Assembly: GCA_037176705.1 (NCBI GenBank)
Contig: CM073885.1
Span: 220,732,290 to 220,796,289 of the forward strand
Length of the DNA stretch: 64,000 nt
Reading direction: 5' to 3'
DNA from: Molossus alvarezi
Lineage: Eukaryota > Chordata > Mammalia > Chiroptera > Molossidae
Of the stretch, positions 12,176 through 24,100 are shown piece after piece (the first letter of the stretch is position 1; every line of letters begins with the position of its first letter). Below the pieces are notes generated by a model. The model did no database searches. It was not told the origin of the DNA and saw only the letters and a list, made by a program, of their open reading frames with translations. The translations under genes were made by a program, and so were the position numbers.

Positions 12176-15100
12176 AAAATAAAGAAAATCTATCTTATTG
12201 TAGCTACATGGGCCAAACACATAATAAAGAATTTAAATGCACAGAAGTGATTTGGGCCATATCACCATTAATTGGAAACTCAGGGGAGAAAAACATCTAA
12301 TCACCCAGATATTTTAGTAAAATGATACCAAATATTAGCATATTTGAGAGGCACAAATAATTAACTTTTCTACTTTCATCTAAATGGTGTTGTCACACAG
12401 ATTAATCCCAGTGACTGAATTTGGAGCCCCCAGACCTCTCAAGAGTGACTAAGGTCCCACCAACCTTATTCCCTAGAATGTTTCCATATTGTTCACTTAT
12501 AGACAGGTGAATTTCCCCAGAATAGATTCTTTTCTTTTTCCCCTCTCATATGTGCCAAGTTACCCCTTCATAACTGCAAAATACTTTTTCTTCAGCTAAG
12601 AACTGAATTTGTTAAATAAGAAAGAGCTATTAAATATCCAATGTAAGTATTATTTTTAAACATGAGAGCATACTTACCAGGGCTGGAGACATAGATGGGT
12701 TGAAAATAATCTGAAATACAAATGTTTTCATTATACAGTACTATGCTCAGACATGAATGTCAGGTTCAGTCTAGTTTTAAACATTAATGATAAAATTTTG
12801 AGTTGGCTTACTTCAAAGATACATATAAAATGAGGTGAGGTAAGCAATATAAAAATTTTAGTCTCAAAAACAAATGGATGTGGATTCATTTTAATTACAT
12901 AAAAAAGAATTCATAGAAAAACTAGCCAAGAAAACAGCTAGAAATAAATGGACCCTTATTTTCAAACTTTTTAATAAGGAAATCTTAAAAAAGTTCACCC
13001 AAAGCATGTATCAGCCCAAGGTATTTTCTGACAACGTTGGTTCAAATCTGTTGGGCCTATCTGATGCTATTCTTGAATACTCTTAAAATTCCTGTGCGCC
13101 TATTCAAAGTTTCCCATGATCATCTAAGAAAGATTATATTTTGTTACATCCTCCTATTTTCCCCAGGAAGCTAAGACAAACTACATTACCATTCTGTCCC
13201 TCCAAGCCCTCATCTTGAGCCACGTTCACTCTACGCCTTCATTAGTCTCCAAAATGTTATTTCCTAAGATATCAAAACATATTAAGTCTAGCTCTGTGTA
13301 TAGGAGTCATGTAGGGGCATTCAGAAGTCCTTATGCCCCTGTAAGGATAGGCTAGAGTAGAATGATACTGCATGCCAAGAAAAATGCAGTGTTTGAGAGA
13401 ACAGCCACAGGCAAGGCTGTAGGTGGGAACGGGGGGGGGGGGGGGGGGGGGGCTCCACCTGAAAAGGCAGTACAGTTGTCCCTCGCCACTTCATGCTTTG
13501 ACTTTCACAGCTTCACTCTATCGTGATTTTTTTCAAACACTATAGGTACATAAATAAAGAATCCTACTTCGCGGAAACTCATTTATTGCGGTAAAGTCTG
13601 GAACTGATTAACTGCAATAAATGAGGGCCGACTGTAGCAGTGGCACAATTCTGCCTTAAAATATGATGGCTGCCAGTATTACAATATGGTCAGACTGCTC
13701 TGACCCCTGCCTGTAAGAAATAACACTGGTAAAATTCCCATTACAAAGATAAAACTTTAAAGCATATCTTACCCATGTTCTCAACACAATTTGCAGTTTT
13801 TAGTCCTGAAACATAAAGATAAAGCTTTATTAGTTAGACACAATATACCCTGTAAAAATTTCAAACTGGTCTGTGGCTATTAGTAATCTGTCAGCTCCTC
13901 ATTTATCAGACCCTTAACTTAGTGGAATGCAAAATGCAGAACAATTACATTTTTGTATTCATATTATAGCCATCTAACAGCAGTATGATCTTTGATAAAA
14001 CATCTAACATTTCTGGAATTTAGCTTCCTTATCTGTATCATTTAGTGAGAGATTGCTCCAAATGACTGCCAAAGGTCCTTCCAAAGCTAACACTTAATGA
14101 TTCTATTCTATGATTAGTCTGTAAAATTAGGATAAATTTTACTACTTGTTCAACTAATTCTCTCTTCAAATACTAAATATCCTCAACAACAAACCTATCC
14201 CTTTACTATGACAGTTTCTATCCATTGGAGAAAAAGAATCTCAGTTTCAAGATCCTTGAATACATGAACAAAGATCCTTCACATGCATATAGAGAAACAG
14301 AGTTGGTAGGCCCCAGAAAACTGATCTGTATGTAAGAAGATCCACAGTTTTTGGGGAACAGAAACATGGCATCTAATAGAATACCTTTATACCTTCTTGC
14401 TAGTGATGCCTGGAAAAAAATCAGTGCAGCAGCGATTCCCCTGAGACTTGACATAAAGGGAAATCTGCTAGCCTGCCCAACAGCAGCTAAGGCCAAAAGG
14501 TCAGTAAGAGGGTATCTGGATTTGGTGCCAGCATGCACCATGGAGGGTTTCCCAGAATTCCACAAGAAGGTCTAGATGTTCTATGGTCTCTTCTCCATGC
14601 CTAGCTAACTCACTCATCTAATCAAGTTCAGTTATCTGAGGATAAACCTCTCCATCTTAGAGGAGTTCCTGAGAGGCCTGGTTTCACCATGAGATGTGCT
14701 CTTCTATAATCTTCTCTCAAATCTTGCTTATTTGTGGAGTCTGAACCAAGAATCCAGGTGATGTGCTGGTCCAGAAATTGGTACAGATCTGTTAGAATCT
14801 GATGGTGACCTGAAGCTAACCTTAGGTGTTTGGCTAGACTAGACATTTATAAAACAGTTCTAGAGCCCAGTCTCTGTGGCTCAGTGGACTGAGTGTCATC
14901 CCATGGACTGAGAGGTCCCAGTTCAATTCCCAGTCAGGGCACTTGCCCAGGTTGTGGACTTGATCCCCAGTAGGGGGTGTGCAGGAGGCAGCTGATCAAT
15001 GTTTTTCTCTCATATAGATGTTTCTATCTCTCTCTCCCTTCCTCTCTCTCTAAAAAATCAATAAAAACATATTTTTAAAGAGAGAAAGAAAAAATAAAAA

Positions 15101-18100
15101 AACTGTTCTAGAGACAATTACAAAATGTATCCTCAGTAGAAGATGAGTGGGTGCGAGCATTACAGGGCTTAGCTGAGGGTAAGGTGAAGAGGTGAGGAAA
15201 TTGTGGATGAGAAAGCTACAAATATAATAGATTCAGCCTGGGGACCAGGCTCTGGGGGATTTTAAAAGCCTTTATCTTTGGTCGTGAGCACAAATTAGAA
15301 CATGTTTCTCAAAGTGTAGTCTTCCATCACACATTTCAGAATCGCCTGGGTACTTATTAAAATGGAAAATTTCAGGACTATTGATCTAGAACTTCTGGGG
15401 ATGGTGCCTGGTAATCTCCCTTCCTCTCTCTCTCAAATCAATTTTAACGATAAGGAATATAGTCTAATTACACAGCTGACGTTCTGCCTTTATCAATTTT
15501 CTAAGGAAACGTAACAGAAGATTAACCTGTGGTGATTCTCCCATGAGGAAGGATAAAGAGTTTTGTTACCATTTATGCACAGTTCACTCCCATAATCTCA
15601 AAATAATACCAAGTTTAGTATCTTTGACCACCAGGAATTGTATTATCTAATAGGACATTGGTATTCTCTCCACTTCCTAACCAAATGAACTATTTTTTTT
15701 AAGCTAACTAGTTTTTGTAAGTCCCACAACATATTTTTATCTTGGAAATCATAATCAAGTTCAAAATAAGAATACAGGACTATGTTAGTGCTAATTTAGT
15801 ACAGTATAACTTTTTAATCCCTTTAAGAAATTGTCTTTTTGCCCTGGCCAGTTTGGCTCAGTGGGTAGAGCGTCCACCTACGGTCCGGAGAGACCTGGTT
15901 TCGGTTCCCGCTAAGGGCATGTGCCTCGGTTGCAGTTTGTCCCGGCCCTGGTTGGTCGTGCGGGTGGCAGCCACTCAATGTGTCCCTTTCACATCGATGT
16001 TTCCCTCTCTCTCCCTCCCACTCTATCTGTGCAAAAAATGGAAAAATGTCCTTGGGTGAGGGTAAAAAAAAAAAAAAGAAATTGTCTTTTTTTCATCCAA
16101 AATTATAGTCACAATGGAACAAGGTTCTGATTATATCCCGGCTTGCTTCTAAAAGTTCTAATTATTGTCCCTTAATAGTGTTTCAAACAGCCCTAGCTTT
16201 AATGATCGAGTTTTTGACCTTAAGTTTCCATTAGTTGTCTCTAGATGGCAGCAGAGGACAATGGTTAGACGTCAGTTTGGAATTAAATCAATACAATCAA
16301 GTGCAGTGGCCTGACTTCGTCAGAGCTTTCCAAACAAATAGTACATGTGAGTCTCCACAAAGGTCTCCCCTTGTGACTGCTTGAACATTAACCTGACTTT
16401 GTGGGCAGGCCCACAGAGGTGTGCCCATTGCCCTTTCCCTTTCCTCACATGAGGCTCATAATGCACTTGCCCATGCAGGTTTGAGAAGGACTCATTCTGA
16501 ATCAACCCAATGGCTCCACCCCTTTTGTTCATCATAACCCTACTTGAAAACGTGGGTTTTGAGGCTTCACTGCCCACCTCTGTCAATCAACCAGATATCA
16601 GTGATTGATTGGGCCTGTAGCTACTGCAGCCAGGGTTCTTGTACAACCAAGGCCTTCACATATGGCATGTAGCAAATACATCAGCCCAGAGGCAACAGGG
16701 TTTCTGGCAGTGATGTGCTGGTGAGGTTGAACAAGTTCTGCAGTGGGGGTCGGAGGGTCTTGATTTGCAGTGTTTGCTGACTTCTATGGTATAACTCTCA
16801 ACCATGGCCACTTTCAAGCTACTGTGATATATAAAGAACTGGGGAGACATACATGCCCACAAATCAGTCCCCATAAGCTGGTACGAGCTGACTCCAACTG
16901 GCTTGGTTTTTGGTCAGGTCTAATGTATGGTTGGTAAGAGAATGAGCATCTTTCCTCCCTACACAAATTTACTTACTCCAGTCACCATCTGTCCCTCAAA
17001 GTAAACTGTTAGTCTCACTTATTTGCAACTCAGGGCCAGGACTAGGGTGAGCCAAATGAGGTGACAAGTGCAAGCTTTAAGAGGGAACTCGCTCTTAGGA
17101 CCATGCAAGTGCAGATGCTGCAAGTGTACGACCCCAAGACTGAGGAGTTCCTTAAATTTTGTGTCCCTGGCATTTTAATGGCTACATAGCTTCTGCCATT
17201 AAACCGCAAGTGGATCAGCCTCCCACCTAGGCATGATGTCTCATCAGCACTTCCCCCCCAATTCTTTATCTCATAGTGCCTTGACTACACTGAGTCAAAA
17301 TCTAAATGTCTGTCCACTTGTGAGGCCCTACTGCAACACTCACTCTGCTTGACCAGCAGTCATGGTTTGGGGTTCAGCTAGATAATACCACTCGTGAGAC
17401 TCCAAAAAGCTATCACCCACCAGCTTTGCAGAAGAATGCTAGGCAGGGAACATAGCATACTATTTAGCAACAGAATAGCATGAGATACACCCCTTCAGTG
17501 GAAGTCCTTATAGCAGTCCAGAGCTATTAGCCCCCAGAATGATGCTCAATTACAAGGAAACAAGATTACACAGATGGGTGCAGGAACTATCCTAACTTAG
17601 TAGCCTCATGCCACATATTTATTTGTCACAGAAAACAGTATCTCTTATACCAGTCCATGAATGTACTTCCAGGAATCAGCAAGAAGAACACCTGGGTATG
17701 TCACAATACATTCAGGTATGCCCAATACTGTGGCTTCCCCCCAGGTATTTACCGTCCATTCACAACCCTCCCAGATCAGATGCACATTCCCAACCAAGGG
17801 TTATGTTTACTATTAGGCAGTTTACCATTAGTCATTCCACCTTTAGTAGATTTCAGAGAAAAAGTGCTAGATCAACTGGAGGCTATTTTCATAGGAAGAA
17901 GTAGAAAGAGTTTTGTTAACCCTTTACTAACATACCCCAAGGCACATCATAAAATTTCAGAATGTTGGAGATAAAGAAAACATCTTAAAACTTTTCAGAG
18001 TGAAAAAACAGGTTTTATTCAAAGTTGTGGTAATTAGAATGGCTTCACACTTTTCACCAGCAGCACCAGAAACTAGAAGACAATGGAGGAACATCTCCAA

Positions 18101-21100
18101 AATCTCTAGGAAAATAATTTCTGAAACAGAAATACAAATCTACACATTCAAGCCTAAAGGTAGATTTTTCAGACATGCAGTCTTAGAAAATCTTCCTTAA
18201 TGTCCCTTTTCTTAGAAAACTTCCATAGAACCCTTAGAAATCCAAGATTTAGGGGATTCCTTACAGGGGAGAAGCAAAAGAAATCTCAGAATAGTAGTGA
18301 GGAGAGATTTCTGTATATTCAACAGGCCTAGAGAGCACAGCACACAGTGGGATGATGGGGGAATATAGCAGTATATCCAGAAAAAGGGGGGAAAACAAGG
18401 AGAGAGAGTATCTGAATGTATTAAGATTACATTTCTAAAGATTTGGGGGTAAATTTTTTTTAAATCTCATCCAAAGATAATTTTTCCATTTATCTTTAGA
18501 GTGGGAGGGAGGGAGGGAGAGAGAGAGAAACATCAATGTGAGAGAGACACATCAACTGGTTGCTTCCTGCACAACCTCAACCAGGGCCAGGGACAAACCG
18601 CAACCAAGGTACGTGCCCTTGGCCTAAATCGAACCCGTGACTCTTTGGTCCAAGGGCCAACATTCTAATCGCTGAATTGCTGAGCCACACTGGCCAGGGC
18701 CAGGTAAATTACTGAAGATATATAAAAACGAAGGAAACAAAAATATCATACAACTAATCACCCTAGGGTAAAGAGGTACTTAACAAGGTACCAGTCTTAA
18801 TTACACTGGGAAATTGGGAAGAGGAGAATGCACAAATATTGAAGAGGAGGGTGCCGATTATTAGAAACTTTTAGTTTACTGACCTAACAGCTATTTTTAA
18901 TTCCCTTCTCCCTTTCCTCCCTGCACTAGAGGCTGGAAACACTAATCACCCCCTTTCCAAACCTTTCTTGTAGTTATGAATGACCAAGTGGCTGTTACAG
19001 TCAATGATATGTAATCAGAAATCTACCAAGAGTTTCTTTGAAAACATTTACTTTCCTGATTAAATAGGCAGATTTGGCTGCCATCCCTCTTTTCCTTTAT
19101 TTTGTCTTGAACATGGACTGATGTCCACAGTTACAATACAAACATGAATCAACAAACCAGCATGCTAAGACTGGTGGAACAGAAAGAGCCTGAATTAGTG
19201 ATGACATTGTTGAGCCACTGTACCAAGTCTGGACAGCCTACCATTAGCCCTCTCATTAAACAAGAGCTATTAGGTATGTTTTCTGTTACAGGTGAATGCA
19301 GTAAATAACTCCTAACCAATGCATGGAATATGAGAGCTAAATGGTAATTCTCTATACTGTGAAGCCAACAGAAAAAAATCAAGAAATAACATGCTGAAAC
19401 ATTTCATTTACTTAGAAACATGACAATAAATACCTAGGAAAAAAAAGCTAATAAAAATGGAAACCACGGAGGAGTGGCCAATGGGAATGGGTGGGAAAGG
19501 GGTTGCTACTTTTCATTCTAAGCCATATAGTAGTATTTTGGCCCAGGTACTTTGTTGTGAGGGGCTGTTCGGTGCATTGTTTAGTAGTGTCCTTGGCCTC
19601 TACTTAGTAGATGCTAGTAGCAACTAGGACAGTTGTGACAACTAAAAATGTTTCCTGCCATGCCCTGGCCAGTCTGGCTCAGCAGTCAGAGCATCAGCCT
19701 GTGGACTGAAGTGTCAAGGGTTCAATTCCTGGACTGAAGTGTCAAGGGTTCAATTCCTGGTCAAGGGTATGTACCTGGGTTGCAGGTTTGATTCCCAGCC
19801 CCAGTGAGGGTTATGTGGGAGGCAACCAATTGATATGTCTCTTTAAATCAATGTTTTTCCCTCTCTCCCTCTCTCTCCATCCCTAATTCCCTTCTAGTCT
19901 ATCTAAAAATCAATGGAAAAAAAATCCTCCGATGAGGATTAACAAAAAAACAAGAGAGTGTTTCCTGCCTTTGTCAAATGACTCTGAGGGGCAAATCGTT
20001 CCTGGTTGAGAACGATGGCCTTATAGCACTATTTTATTTTTTTTTAACTTTAAATAGTTCTGTAAATGTGTTACTTTAATAAAACTAAATTTTGGAGGGA
20101 AAAAACTAACAGTATGAAAGGAGCTAGACTAGAGACCACCAATGTCATTTCTTCTTTCAAACACCTCTCAGTTTCCTACCTGACCTCTCCCTGGTCCTAA
20201 GAATCCCACACCTTCCTTCCCAGACAGAACAGACAGAACAGAGACACTTACCTCCTAGAAACGCACACTCGTAATGGCTGCAGGTCTTGTTTGTGCTTTG
20301 AAGGATAAGGTTATTGCCAGCCCCATCCCGGGACACATGAAAAACCTCATTCAGAGGTATTAAAATAATTCTTTCATTTTCTTTATCAAAAAATTTTTCA
20401 ACAGCAACTCCAAAGCATGTGTGAATAGTTAACAGAATGTGTTGGTCACTTGCAGCTTGAGGTTTGGCTGAATATGCCAAGGTGAAATGGCCAAATCTGG
20501 CTTGGTTTGGCCCTCCAAAGGTAAATGAAGTGCCCTGGCTGGAGCTATACACCACATTTTTGTAACTATCCTCACAAGGTCTTCTCAGCAACTGCAGGGC
20601 TTTTGTTAGGTAAAAATGAAAAGCTTTGAACTGGAAGCCAAAGATATAATCTTTTCGAGATTGGCCAGCCATCTTCACAGCTGCATTGAACAGACGGTAA
20701 AAGGGGGAAGTTTGCTCTTGAGCTTCAGAAATATATGCCATCAGGGCTATTCCATGGTTATCCTTAAAACTCACAGGGAGAAAGAGCTGAGTCTTCCGAG
20801 CTTCCCATTTGGCTTTCGCATTTTCCCACACATCTTCCAAAAGCTGATGGCTTGCTTTTTCTTCCTTGAGCAGTTGGGGAACAAATTTGATTTCCATCCT
20901 GTCAGTACATTTCTGGTATTCATCATCAAATGCATTATCTGCCATGTCTAACATATTAGCCTTCACCTTCAAAAGAAAAGGAAATTAATACTCTTGAAAT
21001 AAGATATTTGGTGTGTCATTTTCTCTCACATTACTGCCTCCGTACTTTCATACCCTGCCGAGAAAGAATCTCTCTCTTGCTTACAACCAACCTTTTTTTT

Positions 21101-24100
21101 CCTAGAGAGAGAGAAAGGGAGAAGGAGAGAGAGAGAGACATCGATGAAAGAGAGCATCGACTGGCTGCCTCCTGCATGCCCCCCACTGGGGATCAGGTCC
21201 ACAACCTGGAATCGAACCAGCGATCTCTTGGTGCATGGGTCAATGCTCAACCACTGAGCCACACCATCTGGGCTATGTTTTTTATGTAGAAAGTATATTC
21301 CGTTGCTATTGATAACTTTTCTCACTTATGACCTATTTGTGTGAAAGAGTAAGTTAGTGGGTAAGATACGGGTATGATTATGACTATAACTCATTCATTT
21401 GAACCTTGTGGTGCAGAGGAAAAACCAATGAGTATAAAATTGAAGAAATGGGTGGCAGTCCTGACTTTGAAAATATTCTTAGCCAGATTTCCTCAACCCC
21501 TCAAAACTATTGAGTGAATATGAAATTACTATGCATGAAATACTATACATGACAAATACATAATGGCAAATATCACCCCTCTTCTTTTGAGGACACTCCC
21601 TTCCTTGTCTACGTGGTTTGGGTAGGACTAATTCTGCACCTTCAGCCCCAGTGATAAGCGGTGAATCAGGGTTAAAAACCAGACACTCTTTCTCTACAAT
21701 CCTAAATTCTAAGGATACTACTGGCTTGGGGAAGCCAACAGTTATCCTTTTAGTTGCATGGAGAATCCTGTCTGCAAATAAAGCCAACAAAGAAAGGCTT
21801 GCAGAGCTGAGGTGGAGAAAGAAGAGAGAGAGAGATGAGACCCTGATAATATAACTAAAGGCCCTGGATCTAACTATACTTGAAGTCTGTATTTTACCTT
21901 AGTCATAAGAAGCAACAAATGCCCTGCTGGCTTGAGCACATTTGCATTGTTTCTGTCATATACAACTGAAAAAGGCCCAATTCATCTTTAAATGATACAT
22001 ATAGCATAAGAAACAGGAGGGTGTACTATAATTAACACTAGCGTGGAGTCAGATAGATGTGGGTTCAAATTCCATTTCTGTTACTAACTAGGTACCAATT
22101 AAGAATGGGAAAGTTATTTGACATTTCTGAGCTTCAATTTTTTAATCTAAAATGAGGATAAAGTAAGAAAATGTGGTTAATTGTAGGGCTGTTGTGAGGA
22201 TTAAATGATATAATGAACATATGCAAAACCTTAGCTCCATGCCTGGCACATGTCAAGCCTTCAACAAAGTGTAGTTATTTTTAATTATTTCATGATAGAA
22301 ATATATGCATTATATTGTAAGTTCCTCAAGGATAGGATCTACATTATATTTCTCTTTCAAAGTCCAAGCCTCCACACATATTGAAGTGAATTAAATAAGA
22401 ACCCCGTACTCTGGCCTACCGATCAAAAAATAGGATGAGCAAATCTGCCTAGGGATACAATGTAAGGGTTTCTATAAATGAAACAATAATGTCTTGCACA
22501 TCACTCTCTCTTTCCACTATTCTATACTACTTTTATGGCACATTGGTTGCATAAGCTACACTGTAAATTAGAGCCTTAGTTGGAGACTTTATAGACACAG
22601 ATTGACTAACTTGTTTGGAACTGAGATTTGAACCTGGGCAATCTATCTCCAGAGACAGACTCTTAATCAAAATGTTTCCAATGATGTGGACCATTGAAAT
22701 TTATGTAGCACATTTATTTACTTTTCCGTTCTTAAACATTTTTTTTCAATTTTTATTAATTTATTTTTGTTACAGATATTTCTCCCCCCCCCCCCCCAGA
22801 CACCCTATGTAGCACTTTTTAAAGGGTTTAAACCCTTATGAAAGGTTGGGCAGACAAGTCATCACACCATTTTAGAAACAAAGCTGTTAGGCCACCAACA
22901 GAAACTGTCTTTCTTGATTACCATCCACAGAATATTCTGCTGGGAAAGACCCCTGTACTCTCCAGTCTGTAGGTCAGTTTCTTGCAGTGGGAATTTGAGC
23001 TTCAGGAGATTGCATCACTGCTGCCTCCTAGCCAAGAAATTCACTTTCCTCTGCAGCACAGAATGTACCAGAGAGTAACTTAGACAACAATGGCTGATTT
23101 ATCTTTAAGACTTCAACATATTACAAGACATCATACCCTCAAACCACCACCTTCCACATTCCTCAAGTCATACCAGAGTTGATCCAATATGTTCCTGTCT
23201 GTTCTATGCCTCTAGCCAGCCTCCACCTGTCTAATTTTAGCCATTAAGTCTTTCTGGCCTAAGGCCACTGCTGATTGTGTGTTCTGTACAGTGAGTGCCT
23301 GGAACAGTGAAATGGTTCACAAATGTCACCACCGTTCAGAGACCACTGGATGGATATTAAGGTACAAGAGGCTAGGTGAACACACTGATTACATATTTTC
23401 TTCCTCTGATTTATCCATTGAAACAAAGGCCAATACTGATGAAGTTCAGTTACCAAAAGTTATTACAAAATTGTGGAAATGATCTAAATGTTCAAGAAAA
23501 GAAATTATGGAAATTCACAGGACAAATACTTTAAAATTATGTTGCAAAAGAATATTAAAAATGAAAATCAAAATCAGTGAGATACTACTTCATAACTATC
23601 AGGATATGGCTATATTAATACAAAAAAAAAGGAAACTAAGTGTTGGCAAGGACACAGAGAAAATGAACCCTCCTAAATGTTGGTGGAAATGTAAGATGGT
23701 ACAGCCACAGTGAAAAACAGTTCTGCAGTTCCTTGATATGTTAAACATAGAGTTACCATATGACCCAGCAATTCTACTCCTAGGTATATATTCAAGAGAA
23801 CTGAAAACATATGTTCACACAAAAACTTATACATGAAATTTTATAGCAGCACTACTCATTCATAAGAGCCACAAAGTGGGAAAAACCTAAATGTCCATAA
23901 ATTGATACGCGTATAAACAAAATGGACTATTATTCAGCAATAAAAAGAATGAAGTACTAATATATGCTACAACATAGATGAACCTTATAAACATTATGCT
24001 AACTGAAAGAAGACAAACAAAAGGATAGGCATTGTTGATTCCATTCAGATGAAATGTCCAGAACAGGCAAATCTACAAAGACAGAATGTAGATAGGTGGG

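Noticed and set aside
17608..17974. Two overlapping plus-strand frames of about 100 codons
   Set aside because: No recognisable domain, antisense in an ART3 intron, ending at an ancient LINE remnant. Probably chance or old repeat.
20616..20951. 111-codon plus-strand frame opposite the ART3 domain exon
   Set aside because: Shadow of the ART3 exon on the other strand; no family resemblance and no splice signals.
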